Below, piece by piece: positions 1 through 9,409 of a stretch of 64,000 bases of DNA. Where the stretch lies: the NCBI GenBank assembly GCA_024398615.1, contig JAKSIU010000005.1:1-64000 (forward strand). The letters run 5' to 3'. Below the pieces are notes generated by a model. That model was given only the letters and a program-made list of their open reading frames with translations, was not told where the DNA came from and ran no database searches. Numbering within the stretch: position 1 is the stretch's first letter; each line of letters begins with the position of its first letter. A program made the position numbers and the translations under genes. This stretch comes from Bacteroidaceae bacterium (lineage in GTDB: Bacteria > Bacteroidota > Bacteroidia > Bacteroidales > Bacteroidaceae).

Positions 1-1435
1 CGCGGTTGGCTGCCTGGTAAGGTGAAGCGAACTTGTCCTTGTACTCGGCCTCCTTCTCGGCAATGAACTTCTTCTTCTCTTCAGGATCTTCAATGGCCTT
101 GAGAGCCTTGGCTTCAAGAACACCTACTGCACCGCTGGCACCCATGACTGCGATTTCAGCATTCGGCCATGCGTAGCACAGGTCACCGCGAAGCTGCTTG
201 CAGCTCATTACGATGTGTGATCCGCCGTAGGACTTACGAACAGTGATGGTAACCTTTGGAACGGTAGCTTCACCGTAAGCGAACATGAGCTTTGCACCGT
301 GGTCGATGATACCTGCGTATTCCTGACCGGTACCGCAGAGGAATCCCGGAACGTCAACCAGAGTCAGAATCTGGATGTTGAATGCGTCGCAGAAACGGAC
401 AAAGCGGGCAGCCTTGCGTGATGCGTCGCAGTCAAGAACGCCTGCAAGCCAACTGGGCTGGTTGGCGATGATACCGGTTGAACGGCCGTTGAAACGTGCG
501 AAACCGCAGATGATGTTCTTTGCGAAATCCTTCTGGACCTCCATGAAGTCACCGTTGTCTACGATTGAGTAGATGATGTTCTTCATATCGTAAGGCTTGT
601 TGGGATCAGCCGGAACCATGTCGTTGAGGGCATCCTCAATACGTGCGGGATCATCGGTGCATTCAATCTTGGGAGCTTCCTCCATGTTGTTCTGAGGAAT
701 GAAGCTGATGAGACGGCGGATTTCAGCAACGGCCTCCTCTTCGGTGGCTGCCACGAAATGGGTTACGCCTGACTTGGTTGCGTGAATGCGTGCTCCGCCA
801 AGCTGCTCGACTGTGACGTCTTCGCCTGTGACGCTCTTTACAACCTTAGGACCGGTAATGAACATGTATGAGTTCTGTTCGGTCATCATGATGAAGTCAG
901 TCAGTGCAGGGCTGTAGACAGCACCGCCGGCGCAGGGGCCGAAGATGACTGAAATCTGGGGAACGACACCCGATGCAAGGATGTTGCGCTCGAAGATTTC
1001 AGCGTAGCCTGCAAGTGCGCATGCACCTTCCTGAATACGTGCACCGCCTGAATCGTTGAGGCCGATGATAGGTGCTCCCAGCTTCATGGCCATATCCATG
1101 ACCTTGCAGATCTTCTGGGCCATTGTCTCTGACAGGGAACCGCCGATAACGGTGGCGTCCTGTGCGAAAACGAATACCAGACGGCCGTCAATTGTACCTG
1201 AACCTACGGCAACGCCATCGCCCAGGAATACCTTCTTCTCCATACCGAAGTCATTGCAGCGGTGTGTGAGGAACATGTCAATCTCTTCAAATGAACCCTC
1301 ATCAAGAAGCATGTTGATACGCTCGCGGGCAGTGAAGCTGCCTTTTGCGTGATGCTTCTCAATAGCCTTCTCGCCGCCACCGGCCAATGCCTGGGCACGC
1401 TTTTCTACCAGCTTCTGAAGCTTGCTGTTTTCCAT
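1..1435 (-). CDS. mmdA: Methylmalonyl-CoA decarboxylase alpha / propionyl-CoA carboxylase beta-type carboxyltransferase (3' end cut by window)
   Basis: This is the carboxyltransferase subunit that moves CO2 between methylmalonyl-CoA or propionyl-CoA and a biotin carrier, in the cytoplasm. The frame stays open from the ATG at 1433-1435 to the window edge, giving 478 residues against roughly 510-520 for the family, so only the last few dozen are missing. Seen in the translation: an N-terminal EKRAQALAGGG-type segment, GGARIQEG and GGAVYSPALTD in the first crotonase-like half, and PGFLCGTGQEYAG in the second. It follows the epimerase gene by 11 nt on the same strand, the usual Bacteroidales arrangement for converting succinyl-CoA-derived methylmalonyl-CoA to propionyl-CoA. 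The biotin carrier and membrane subunits would be expected further downstream, outside the window. Decarboxylase versus carboxylase direction cannot be settled here. Confidence 0.93.
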   Translation of the reverse strand, partial: MENSKLQKLVEKRAQALAGGGEKAIEKHHAKGSFTARERINMLLDEGSFEEIDMFLTHRCNDFGMEKKVFLGDGVAVGSGTIDGRLVFVFAQDATVIGGSLSETMAQKICKVMDMAMKLGAPIIGLNDSGGARIQEGACALAGYAEIFERNILASGVVPQISVIFGPCAGGAVYSPALTDFIMMTEQNSYMFITGPKVVKSVTGEDVTVEQLGGARIHATKSGVTHFVAATEEEAVAEIRRLISFIPQNNMEEAPKIECTDDPARIEDALNDMVPADPNKPYDMKNIIYSIVDNGDFMEVQKDFAKNIICGFARFNGRSTGIIANQPSWLAGVLDCDASRKAARFVRFCDAFNIQILTLVDVPGFLCGTGQEYAGIIDHGAKLMFAYGEATVPKVTITVRKSYGGSHIVMSCKQLRGDLCYAWPNAEIAVMGASGAVGVLEAKALKAIEDPEEKKKFIAEKEAEYKDKFASPYQAANR

Positions 1436-1446
1436 TTCCTATACGA

Positions 1447-1860
1447 TTATTTGGGTTGTTCGCAAAGTTCTGTCAGCACACCGCAGGTGTTCTTGGGATG
1501 CAGGAAACCGATCATCAGGTTCTCAGCACCCTTTCTGGGCTGTACGTCAATCAGCTTGATGCCGAATGCCTCGGCTTCCTTGAGAGCTTCAGCAACGTTC
1601 TCAACATTGAATGCAACATGGTGGATGCCGCCACGTCCGCCGTTCTTCTCAATGAACTTGGCGATTGTTGATTCCGGGCAGGTGGGTTCGAGAAGCTCGA
1701 TCTTGGTCTGTCCAACCTTGAAGAAAGCGGTCTTGACTTTCTGATCTGCAACTTCCTCAATGCTGTAGCACTTGCTGCCTGAAAGGAATTCGAAGAAAGG
1801 CATTGTCTCCTCCAGTGAGGTAACGGCGATGCCGAGATGCTCAATGTGTGTAGGTTTCAT
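1447..1860 (-). CDS. mce: Methylmalonyl-CoA epimerase
   Basis: This 137-residue VOC-fold enzyme interconverts (2R)- and (2S)-methylmalonyl-CoA in the cytoplasm. Two beta-alpha-beta-beta-beta modules are visible, starting EHLGIAVTSL and GGIHHVAFNV. Likely metal ligands are H8, E55, H80 or H81, and E131, placed as in characterised epimerases. The length is normal for the family. It lies 11 nt upstream of the carboxyltransferase gene on the same strand, so the two are almost certainly co-transcribed and act in sequence in the succinate-to-propionate route. A promoter -7 box lies about 85 nt upstream, leaving a fairly long leader. Confidence 0.93.
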   Translation of the reverse strand: MKPTHIEHLGIAVTSLEETMPFFEFLSGSKCYSIEEVADQKVKTAFFKVGQTKIELLEPTCPESTIAKFIEKNGGRGGIHHVAFNVENVAEALKEAEAFGIKLIDVQPRKGAENLMIGFLHPKNTCGVLTELCEQPK

Positions 1861-1944
1861 AAAACTGTTGTTTTTATAAAGTTAGTAATATTTGTATCTC
1901 TGCAAAAAACGACCCGTCAGGGCCTGCTTTTCCGTAAAGTTCCG

Positions 1945-1952
1945 CAAATTTA
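1945..1952 (-). promoter_or_regulatory. Bacteroidetes -7 box (TAAATTTG) for mce-mmdA
   Basis: On the minus strand this reads TAAATTTG, a match to TAnnTTTG. No TTG sits at the ideal distance upstream, so the -33 element is weak or absent. The region 1861-2015 holds nothing else recognisable. Confidence 0.5.
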
Positions 1953-2015
1953 CTCTTTTCACCTTATAAAAAAAAACGTGCGCGCAAATACTTTTCAACC
2001 GTTTCCGACTTTTGC

Positions 2016-4436
2016 CTACTGAAGTTCAGGTATGGAAAGGGAAACGTGAAAGTTGAGCTGACGTCCGGTCAGGTAGTTGGGAACGGCATACTGCGTTCCA
2101 AGAACATCCGATATCCAGTAATATGAATTTACATTGTTGACACCAATAAGATTCAGACAGTCCGCTCCAATCCAGATGTCTCCGGATATTGTCCGCCGGC
2201 CATAGATGTGCAGTCGCGATGTGCTGTCCACCAGTTTGTATGAGAGTCCTATATCAACTCGTCTGTATGCGGGTGCCCGGAACTGGAAACCGGTCTCTGA
2301 AGGCGAACTGAAAGGCAACCCATCGGCCAAAGCGCATCGCAGCGACATGTTCCAGCGGTCAAAACGCGGGAATGCATCGGTGAAATACAGGGACAGACTG
2401 TATCGCTGGCTGGTGGGACGCTCGCGCCATCGGCCTTCAACGCGTTCTTTCGTGTCCATAAGCGAGAATGTGAGCCATGAGGGAGTGCCGGGCACGAATT
2501 CACCGAACAGCTTCATGTCAATGCCGGTGGCATATCCGTGAGCGCTGTTGGTGCCCTGGTAATCTATTCTTACGTTGTTCAGTGTGTAGGGAATCAGTCT
2601 GTCGAGCTTCTTGTAGTAGAGCTCTGTGGTGAATTTGAACGCACGGCCAAAGACGGTGAAATCGTAGTCACCGCCAAGGACGAACTGGAGGGAACGCTGT
2701 GAGCGTATGTCCCGGTTCAGCATGACCAGGGCCGAGCGGCCTGTCATGACCGTATCTTTGAATTCCTTGTAGAACGGGGACTGGTGATAGACTCCTCCTG
2801 ACAGCCTGAAAGTCAGGGCATCGCAGAATGACGGCTGGTACGATATAAGCATTCTGGGACTCAGCGTGGTCCGGCTGTTCCAGCTCCACCATGAGGTCCT
2901 TATACCGCCATTGATTGAAAACAGTCCCAGCGATGATGAAAGACGGTAGGTGTCCTGGACGTATGCCGATACGCGGCCGCTTCCCATTTTCTGGTCAGAC
3001 CTCAGGGACGAATACATTGATAGCGGGATGCCCTGCCCGTAAGGAAGCGTGTATCCGGCGGAATCGCGCATTTCCCATTCTGACGAGTGATCTTTCACGC
3101 GGTCATGCCTGTACTCCAGTCCCCAGTCTATACGGCCGGCCAGCCCGGTGCTGTGTCGGGCTTTGAATGAGACCGATGCCACCTGGGTGTCAAGCCGGTT
3201 GCGCGCATGCTGCATATAGCTGCCTACTGCCATTCCTCCGGCGGTCGACTGTTCATCAATCCAATACTGGCTCAGAATGTCATACGATTCGCTTTCGCCG
3301 CTTCCGAAAAGGGATGCGTTCAGCCTGTATCTGCTGTTGCCGCTTGTCTTGGTTACGTCAAGTGCTACGGTCGAGTTGTTGTAGATGTCATTCTCCCATC
3401 CTTCAAAATAGACCTTGAACTGATGCGGATTTTCCGATGTGCCGAAACTGGTGGTTCTGTCAGTCGGTGAGAAACTGTAGCGGTTGCGTGACGAGTTGGC
3501 TGTGAGCGACAGGTCCCATCCGTTACCCGGAGTCCAGCATGCGAATGTCTGGAAGTCAAGGAACCGCGGATCGTATTCACCTTTTGTGTCAAGGGTGCCG
3601 AGCAGTGAGGTGGTGGTCTTGTAACGGACACTTCCGGAAATGCTGAACCTGTCATTTCCCGTACCAAGATATATGCTGCCGCCAAGCAGACTGGCGGTCA
3701 GGTGATATTCGAACCGTTCGGGACGTCTGTATGTGATGTCAAGGACCGATGCCGTGCGGTCCTGGTATTCAACGCCGAATCCTCCGGTCGAGAACCGTAT
3801 GGAACCCGTCATGTCCGGGTTTATGAAACTCAGTCCTTCCTGCTGTCCGGAATGTATGAGTTGAGGACGGAAAATCTCCGTGCCGTTCACATAGACGCTG
3901 TTCTCGTCAAAGTTGCCGCCTCGAACGGAATACTGGCTGCTCAGTTCATTGTGGCTGCTCACGCCGGCCTGTGTGGCAATTATGGATTCCACGGCTCCGC
4001 TTCCGGTCTGGGGCGTGAATCTTATGCCGGATGTGCTGATTTCCTGCATGGCATCGGTCTGGCGTCTTGTGGAGTTTATGTCAACGCCCCCAAGCGAGTA
4101 TCCCAGTGTCGGCAGCACCATGTCAATCTGCATTGTGTCACCTGAAACGGCCATCTGCCGGCGGCGGGTTTCGTGACCTATCATGCGGAATACCAGCCGC
4201 AACGTGTCGTCTGTAGGGGTTACTTGCATCCCGTATTCTCCCTTCAGCCCGGTGACTGATGACTGCATGGTCCTTTCGTCATTGACGGTGGCCAGTTCGA
4301 CCGCCTGTCCGTTCTCGTCACGTACTGTGCCGAAAACATAGACACGGCCGGCGATGAGCTGCTGGACCGGCATCAGCATCAGTGCCGTGAGCAGTACCTG
4401 CATGATCCTGCGGAAGGAGTTGGGCGCGTGTCTCAT
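2016..4436 (-). CDS. TonB-dependent receptor with N-terminal carboxypeptidase-regulatory-like domain
   Basis: This is an outer-membrane TonB-dependent receptor of 806 residues. The start at 4434-4436 is chosen because it gives a signal peptide (MRHAPNSF followed by a hydrophobic run ending near AGR). The frame continues open upstream, but that extension lacks receptor features and overlaps the two plus-strand genes beyond. After the signal come a beta-sandwich CarboxypepD_reg-like domain (about residues 30-110), a plug domain with SQYSVRGGNFDENSVYVNG, and a long beta-barrel ending in an aromatic-rich strand. It is not a SusC protein and has no SusD partner beside it. Its ligand cannot be read from the sequence. 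It diverges from the nitroreductase operon. Confidence 0.88.
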   Translation of the reverse strand: MRHAPNSFRRIMQVLLTALMLMPVQQLIAGRVYVFGTVRDENGQAVELATVNDERTMQSSVTGLKGEYGMQVTPTDDTLRLVFRMIGHETRRRQMAVSGDTMQIDMVLPTLGYSLGGVDINSTRRQTDAMQEISTSGIRFTPQTGSGAVESIIATQAGVSSHNELSSQYSVRGGNFDENSVYVNGTEIFRPQLIHSGQQEGLSFINPDMTGSIRFSTGGFGVEYQDRTASVLDITYRRPERFEYHLTASLLGGSIYLGTGNDRFSISGSVRYKTTTSLLGTLDTKGEYDPRFLDFQTFACWTPGNGWDLSLTANSSRNRYSFSPTDRTTSFGTSENPHQFKVYFEGWENDIYNNSTVALDVTKTSGNSRYRLNASLFGSGESESYDILSQYWIDEQSTAGGMAVGSYMQHARNRLDTQVASVSFKARHSTGLAGRIDWGLEYRHDRVKDHSSEWEMRDSAGYTLPYGQGIPLSMYSSLRSDQKMGSGRVSAYVQDTYRLSSSLGLFSINGGIRTSWWSWNSRTTLSPRMLISYQPSFCDALTFRLSGGVYHQSPFYKEFKDTVMTGRSALVMLNRDIRSQRSLQFVLGGDYDFTVFGRAFKFTTELYYKKLDRLIPYTLNNVRIDYQGTNSAHGYATGIDMKLFGEFVPGTPSWLTFSLMDTKERVEGRWRERPTSQRYSLSLYFTDAFPRFDRWNMSLRCALADGLPFSSPSETGFQFRAPAYRRVDIGLSYKLVDSTSRLHIYGRRTISGDIWIGADCLNLIGVNNVNSYYWISDVLGTQYAVPNYLTGRQLNFHVSLSIPELQ

Positions 4437-4461
4437 GTACCTATAAACGCGAAAAACTTTG

Positions 4462-4469
4462 CGAAAGTA
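4462..4469 (-). promoter_or_regulatory. Candidate -7 box for the TonB-dependent receptor
   Basis: The minus strand reads TACTTTCG, one base from TAnnTTTG, 25 nt before the receptor ATG. The plus strand of the same divergent region has TAATTTCG at 4491-4498, a candidate for the nitroreductase operon. Confidence 0.4.
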
Positions 4470-4520
4470 TGGAAACTGCCTTTTTATTGCTAATTTCGCA
4501 ATGAAAAACAATGGAACATA

Positions 4521-5048
4521 ATGGAAAATTTCAGCACACTCATACAGAACAGGCGCAGCATGCGCAAATTCACATCGCAGAAACTTGATGAAGAACAGAA
4601 ACGTCTCATTCTGCGTGCAGCTCTCATATCTCCTTCCTCCAAGAATACCAGGCCGTGGGAGTTCATTGCCGTTGAAGACCCGGATATGCTTCAGAAACTG
4701 TCGGTGGCACGCGAATCGGGAGCCGGCTTCATTGCCGAATGTGCCTGGGCTGTGGTCGTGGTGGCCGATACCTCCAAGACCGGATGCTGGGTTGAGGACT
4801 GTTCCATAGCCGCCACTTTCATGCAGCTTCAGGCGCAGGATCTTGGTCTGGGAAGCTGCTGGACCCAGATGCGCGGCCGTTCGCTGGCCGATGGTACCCC
4901 GTCCCGTCAGGTTCTGGCCGGGCTGCTTGGAATTCCGGAAAACTTTGAACCGTTGTGCATAATCGGCTTCGGTTACAAGAATCAGGAACGCAAGCCGTAC
5001 GATGACGATAAGATAGAGTGGACCAAGGTCCATAACGAAAAATTCTGA
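4521..5048 (+). CDS. Nitroreductase family FMN oxidoreductase
   Basis: A 175-residue cytoplasmic flavoprotein of the nitroreductase fold, which uses NAD(P)H to reduce nitro, quinone or related compounds. The family signature RRSMRKF is at residues 11-17, followed by ALISPSSKNTRPW (phosphate and flavin contacts) and, in the C-terminal half, LGLGSCWTQMRG and a GFGYKNQERKPYD tail. Size and order fit the short group of this family. It is the first gene of a five-gene same-strand run ending at 8165, 12 nt ahead of the DUF2520 gene. The physiological substrate is unknown. Confidence 0.87.
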   Translation: MENFSTLIQNRRSMRKFTSQKLDEEQKRLILRAALISPSSKNTRPWEFIAVEDPDMLQKLSVARESGAGFIAECAWAVVVVADTSKTGCWVEDCSIAATFMQLQAQDLGLGSCWTQMRGRSLADGTPSRQVLAGLLGIPENFEPLCIIGFGYKNQERKPYDDDKIEWTKVHNEKF

Positions 5049-5060
5049 TATTCCCGGATT

Positions 5061-5864
5061 ATGGAGGTCATTCTGATTGGAGCCGGAAACGTTGCATGCT
5101 CGCTTGGACCTGCCCTGAAGGAGGCCGGCCACAGGATTGCAGCTGTTTCAAGCCGAACCGGACTTTCGGCACGGGAACTGGCCGGCAAACTGGATTCCGT
5201 TGCTGTAGAGGGTATACGTCCGCTCGTCCCGTTCTCCAATGGCTCCGGTCAGCCTTCGGTCTGCATAACCATGCTGGCCGATGATGTCCTGAAGGCTACA
5301 GCCGGTGAAATAGTGGAGACGCTTGGACCGGATACATTGTATCTCCATACGGCCGGAAGCGTTGCCATGGATGTGTGGAGGGATGCCGGTGCATGCCGAT
5401 ATGGCGTGTTTTATCCCATGACAAGCTTTTCGCGTAATTGTCCCGTCAGCATGAGGCATGTGCCTCTGTTCGTGGAAGCTGATTCAGACGGAAGCCTTGC
5501 CGCCGTTCTCGAACTGGCCCGGAGCATTTCGGACAGCGTGAAGGAACTGGATTCGCAGGGACGTCTGTTCCTGCATCTGGCAGCGGTGTTTGCCAACAAT
5601 TTCCCCTGCCGTATGATGGCCATCAGCCAGCTGCTGCTGGAACGTCATGGCATAGGATTTGAAGTCATGCTTCCACTGGTGAAAGGTGCGGTTGACAAGC
5701 TTGAGCACATGACTCCTTTGGAATCGCAGACCGGTCCGGCCGCGCGTGGTGACATCCAGGTCCTGGAACACCACATGGAAATGCTTGCCGGTGATCCGGA
5801 ATGGCAGACTCTTTACAAACTGATTTCTAAAGATATAAACCCAAATATCCTGACAGATGATTGA
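5061..5864 (+). CDS. Rossmann-fold and DUF2520 domain oxidoreductase-like protein
   Basis: A 267-residue protein with an N-terminal NAD(P)-binding Rossmann fold (MEVILIGAGNVACSLG at residues 1-16) and a helical DUF2520 C-terminal domain (about 130-260). The architecture recalls pyrroline-5-carboxylate or ketopantoate reductases, but DUF2520 proteins have no firmly assigned substrate. Its last 8 nt overlap the start of kdsC (5857-5864), indicating translational coupling. The DUF2520-kdsC-maf order recurs in Bacteroidales, which hints at a shared housekeeping role but does not define one. Confidence 0.82.
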   Translation: MEVILIGAGNVACSLGPALKEAGHRIAAVSSRTGLSARELAGKLDSVAVEGIRPLVPFSNGSGQPSVCITMLADDVLKATAGEIVETLGPDTLYLHTAGSVAMDVWRDAGACRYGVFYPMTSFSRNCPVSMRHVPLFVEADSDGSLAAVLELARSISDSVKELDSQGRLFLHLAAVFANNFPCRMMAISQLLLERHGIGFEVMLPLVKGAVDKLEHMTPLESQTGPAARGDIQVLEHHMEMLAGDPEWQTLYKLISKDINPNILTDD

Positions 5865-6381
5865 TTTTGATTTGACTGCTGTCCGTGCCCTTGTGTTTGA
5901 TGTGGACGGTGTCCTGAGCACCGATGTCATGGACCTTTCGGAAACCGGTGACCCTATACGTACGGTCAATGTGAAGGACGGCTATTCGCTCCAGCTGGCT
6001 GTGAAGAAGGGCCTGAAAATCGGCATCATCACAGGAGCCCGTGTTCAGTCGCTCAGAAACCGTTTCCTTGCTTTGGGCATTCCGACCGAGGATATTTACA
6101 TAGCATCGAAAGTGAAGATAAATGACTATCACGACTTCCTGTCGCGCAATGGCATTGAAAAGTCCCAGGTCTTGTACATGGGCGATGACATTCCCGACTA
6201 TGAGATCATGAAGGATTGCGGTCTGCCGTGTTGTCCCTCCGATGCCTGTCAGGAAATCCAGTCGCTGGCAAAGTACATTTCGCCATACGCCGGTGGACGT
6301 GGCTGCGTGCGCGATGTGGTGGAGCAGGTCATGAAGGTACAGGGACTGTGGCTATCTGACAGACAGGCTTTCGGGTGGTGA
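5857..6381 (+). CDS. kdsC: KdsC-type HAD phosphatase (KDO 8-phosphate phosphatase)
   Basis: A 174-residue HAD subfamily IIIA hydrolase that removes phosphate from 3-deoxy-D-manno-octulosonate 8-phosphate during lipopolysaccharide inner-core synthesis. Motif I is FDVDGVLS with nucleophile D15 and acid/base D17, motif II is ITGAR, a lysine (SKVK) follows, and motif III is YMGDDIPDYEIM. No cap domain is present, which fits the tetrameric KdsC group. It overlaps the DUF2520 gene by 8 nt and precedes maf by 19 nt. KdsC is the best reading; a related HAD-IIIA phosphatase remains possible. Confidence 0.85.
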   Translation: MIDFDLTAVRALVFDVDGVLSTDVMDLSETGDPIRTVNVKDGYSLQLAVKKGLKIGIITGARVQSLRNRFLALGIPTEDIYIASKVKINDYHDFLSRNGIEKSQVLYMGDDIPDYEIMKDCGLPCCPSDACQEIQSLAKYISPYAGGRGCVRDVVEQVMKVQGLWLSDRQAFGW

Positions 6382-6400
6382 CCGCTATTATTCAGTTACA

Positions 6401-6991
6401 ATGAAATCTTTTGACAGATATAGGATAGTCCTGGCATCGAATTCACCTCGCCGCAAGGAACTGCTGGCAGGATTGGGCATTGAGTTCACGACCAGAGTCA
6501 TTGACGGGATTGACGAGTCATGGCCGGCCTCTCTCAAAGGTCAGGAAATAGCCCTGCACATTTCAAGGAAGAAATCCCAGGCGTATGTTGCCGGAATGCA
6601 GCCCGATGAACTGGTCATTACGGCCGATACCATTGTCTGCGTCGATGACCGGGTGCTTGGTAAGCCTCATACTCCTGAACAGGCAAGGGATATGCTTCAT
6701 GCCATAAGCGGCCGTTGCCATGAGGTTATAACCGGAGTCACGCTCGCCACAGTGGAACGGAACCGCAGTTTTGCCGTTTCGACCAAAGTGCATTTCGATA
6801 CTCTTTCGGACAGCGAGATCGACTGGTACATAGAACATTACTCGCCATTCGACAAAGCCGGTGCATACGGAATACAGGAATGGATAGGCTACATAGGAGT
6901 GACAGCCATTGAGGGCTCGTACTTCAACGTGGTCGGCCTGCCAGTGCAGCGTCTGTACCGCGAACTCAAGGAATTCATGAACTACAATTAA
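6401..6991 (+). CDS. maf: Maf family nucleoside triphosphate pyrophosphatase
   Basis: This 196-residue cytoplasmic enzyme hydrolyses non-canonical or selected nucleoside triphosphates to monophosphates and limits their incorporation into nucleic acid. The family signature LASNSPRRKELL lies near the N terminus, ADTIVCVDDRVLGKP carries the metal-binding acidic residues, and YxxFDKAGAYGIQEW with the EGSYFNVVGLP motif completes the active site. Length is standard. The annotation as a septum-formation inhibitor is historical. It sits between kdsC and a lipoprotein gene 10 nt downstream. Confidence 0.92.
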   Translation: MKSFDRYRIVLASNSPRRKELLAGLGIEFTTRVIDGIDESWPASLKGQEIALHISRKKSQAYVAGMQPDELVITADTIVCVDDRVLGKPHTPEQARDMLHAISGRCHEVITGVTLATVERNRSFAVSTKVHFDTLSDSEIDWYIEHYSPFDKAGAYGIQEWIGYIGVTAIEGSYFNVVGLPVQRLYRELKEFMNYN

Positions 6992-7001
6992 CACAATTAA
7001 T

Positions 7002-8165
7002 ATGAGAAAAATCAATTTTCTATCAGTTGTCATGCTGGCCGTATTGCTGCTGGCATGCAACGGACGTAACGGAAAAGTATCGGACCGGTCAGTCCTGATC
7101 AGTGAATCGGATGTGATTGAATCGGACAGCAGCATTTTCGATTGCATCCTTGACAGTTGGGAAGCTGTATATCTTGATGATTCCAGCACCGATGCCCTGC
7201 TTGGCAATATCATGAAAGTCCAGTATGATGACGGTCTCTTCTTCATTGAATCGATGAGCGGAAATACGCAGAAGCATATTTTCAAGGTCTTCGACAAGGA
7301 AGGCCAGTATAAGAATGACATAAGCCGCCCCGGACGTGCACGGGACGAGTATGTGGGAAACATTACCTGGACATTGGACCCTGAAAGGAACGAAGTGGCC
7401 ATTGTCGTGATTGGCAATCCTTATACAGTCAAGTATTTCGATTACGAAGGCAATTTCCTGAGAATTGTCGAGAGCAATACTCTGCCCGAAACTTTTGCCG
7501 ACGGTAGAATAGCTCATATGATGTCTGACGGCTCGATACTTATGGAATCGCTGTTCGGTATGGTCCCGACCAATGACCTGGTCGCCATACATTCCGACGG
7601 CTCGGCCGATTCCATTGTTCCCATGAGCAGTTGTAAATTGTCTCAGGAGAGCGGCTTCTCGACCAACTTCGGAAAAAGGTATCTTGACTCTCAGAACGGT
7701 GAAACCTGGTTCATGAGGGCATTGGACAATCGTCTGTACAAGTCATCCGGTTCCGGTCGGGCTGAATGTGTGGCAAGTCTGGCATTCCTGGAGGAACCTT
7801 CCGAAAGTGATAAACTGAATTACGAAATGTCCTGGCTTTGGGATTCGGAACATGCACATCTGGATATATTCATGAACATGAAGGATATGCTGCTGTTCAC
7901 ATACGGGACCAGAAAGGCCGGAGTCTGGCATATGTATGACAAGAAGAGCGGTGCCGTTCACCGTTATGCGAATACCGCCACCAACTTGGTTGCCATGCCG
8001 CAACTGAAGGAGAGTGGTGTATATGACAACACAATTATAGGAACATATATGCCTGGGCTGAACGGAAATGATCAGGAGCTGAATTCTCCTGAACTTGAAG
8101 CCTTCTACAGCCGGGCGTCAGAGTCCGACAATCCCACGCTTGTGCTTTATCATTTCAAAAAGTAA
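7002..8165 (+). CDS. 6-bladed beta-propeller lipoprotein
   Basis: A 387-residue predicted surface or periplasmic lipoprotein. The signal ends at LLLAC with lipid-accepting C19. The rest shows repeated beta-rich units typical of the Bacteroidetes 6-bladed beta-propeller family, including the FKVFDKEGQYKNDISRPGR segment near residue 90 and DYEGNFLRIV near residue 148. Family members are common near Sus-type and signalling genes, but their molecular role is not established. It starts 10 nt after maf and its stop lies 2 nt from the convergent stop of proA, so the two transcription units meet end to end without room for a separate terminator. Confidence 0.72.
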   Translation: MRKINFLSVVMLAVLLLACNGRNGKVSDRSVLISESDVIESDSSIFDCILDSWEAVYLDDSSTDALLGNIMKVQYDDGLFFIESMSGNTQKHIFKVFDKEGQYKNDISRPGRARDEYVGNITWTLDPERNEVAIVVIGNPYTVKYFDYEGNFLRIVESNTLPETFADGRIAHMMSDGSILMESLFGMVPTNDLVAIHSDGSADSIVPMSSCKLSQESGFSTNFGKRYLDSQNGETWFMRALDNRLYKSSGSGRAECVASLAFLEEPSESDKLNYEMSWLWDSEHAHLDIFMNMKDMLLFTYGTRKAGVWHMYDKKSGAVHRYANTATNLVAMPQLKESGVYDNTIIGTYMPGLNGNDQELNSPELEAFYSRASESDNPTLVLYHFKK

Positions 8166-8167
8166 AG

Positions 8168-9409
8168 TCAGCTTCTGATCTGGCCGTTGCCGTCAATGAG
8201 CCACTTGTAGGTGGTCATTTCCTGCAGGCCCATGGGACCTCTGGCTCCCAGTTTCTGGGTGCTTATGCCTATTTCGGCTCCAAGGCCGAACTGGGCTCCA
8301 TCGGTGAAACTGGTGGGGGCGTTCACGTACACGCATGCGGCATCGACACGCTGCTGGAATCTTGCCGCAGTTGCCGCGTTGGCGGTGACAATGCTCTCGC
8401 TGTGACCGGAGCCGAAGCGGGCAATGTGGGCAAGTGCCTCATCAGGACTGTCAACCGTGCGTATGGCCATGCGGTATGACATGAATTCGGTGCCGAAACT
8501 GGCATCGGTGGCATGCTCCAGAAGGGGGTAGTGGCCGGACAGGGTCTGGAAGGCACGTTCGTCGGCCTCTATTACAACGTCCTTGGTGGCAAGCGGGGCG
8601 CACAGTTCCGCCAGGTCGGCAAGGCGGTCGCTGTGGACAATGAGGCAGTCAAGAGCGTTGCACACGCTTACTCTGCGGGTCTTGGCGTTCATGACAATGC
8701 GTCTGCCTGTTTCAAGGTCTCCGTCAATGTCAAAGTATGTATTCACCACACCTGCACCGGTTTCAATGCACGGAACTTTGGCGTTGTCGCGTACAAAGTC
8801 AATAAGACGGCGTGAACCGCGCGGAATGACCAGGTCAACGTAACCGGTGGCGTTCAGCAGGCTGGCGGCAGCTTCGTGTGTGGCATCAAGCAGCGTGATC
8901 GAGTCCGGGTTCATGCCGTGTTCCTCAAGAACTTTCCTGATAAGTGAAACGCTGGCAAGGTTGGTCTCCTGTGCATCGCGTCCGCCTTTCAGCATGCATC
9001 CGTTGCCGCTTTTCATGCAGATGGAGAACACGTCGAAAGTGACGTTGGGGCGTGCTTCGTATATGACTCCCACAAGACCGTAGGGCACGCTCACTTTCCT
9101 TAACCGCAGTCCGTTGGGGAGCGTGCGGTCCTCAAGTGTGCGGTCCAGAGGGCAAGGCAGCTTGCTGACCGCCATCATGTCAGTTGCAATTGACTGAAGT
9201 CTGGCAGGAGTGAGCTGCAGACGGTCATACAGCGGATTGGCGGGATCCATACGCTCAAGGTCCCGGCTGTTTGCCTCAAGTATGGCATCGGCATTTCCAA
9301 TTATTGCAACGGAAAGGTCACGCAGCAGGCTGCTGCGGGTATTGTCATCAAGTGCTGCAAGTTCGTATGCGGCATTTTTCGCATTGGCAAAGATGGTCTG
9401 CATGGTCAT
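8168..9409 (-). CDS. proA: Gamma-glutamyl phosphate reductase
   Basis: This 413-residue cytoplasmic enzyme reduces gamma-glutamyl phosphate to glutamate 5-semialdehyde with NADPH, step two of proline synthesis. Seen in the translation: [10 protein letters not shown] (115-124), the PRGSRRLI loop (196-203), [15 protein letters not shown] (213-227) and the catalytic cysteine C250 in [12 protein letters not shown]. The segment at 213-227 is usually PVIxHxxGxCHxYVD in better-studied ProA; here threonine and asparagine replace the histidines, an acceptable variation. Its ATG overlaps the proB stop as ATGA (9406-9409), so translation is probably coupled to the kinase that makes its labile substrate. 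Confidence 0.95.
   Translation of the reverse strand: MTMQTIFANAKNAAYELAALDDNTRSSLLRDLSVAIIGNADAILEANSRDLERMDPANPLYDRLQLTPARLQSIATDMMAVSKLPCPLDRTLEDRTLPNGLRLRKVSVPYGLVGVIYEARPNVTFDVFSICMKSGNGCMLKGGRDAQETNLASVSLIRKVLEEHGMNPDSITLLDATHEAAASLLNATGYVDLVIPRGSRRLIDFVRDNAKVPCIETGAGVVNTYFDIDGDLETGRRIVMNAKTRRVSVCNALDCLIVHSDRLADLAELCAPLATKDVVIEADERAFQTLSGHYPLLEHATDASFGTEFMSYRMAIRTVDSPDEALAHIARFGSGHSESIVTANAATAARFQQRVDAACVYVNAPTSFTDGAQFGLGAEIGISTQKLGARGPMGLQEMTTYKWLIDGNGQIRS

Noticed and set aside
1861-2015. Possible tRNA or small RNA in the gap before mce
   Set aside because: No cloverleaf or stable fold is apparent; the gap is AT-rich and explained by a promoter and leader.
4437-5132. N-terminal extension of the minus-strand TonB receptor reading frame
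   Set aside because: The frame is open but it overlaps the nitroreductase and DUF2520 genes on the other strand, lacks receptor features and lies before a clear signal peptide at 4436.
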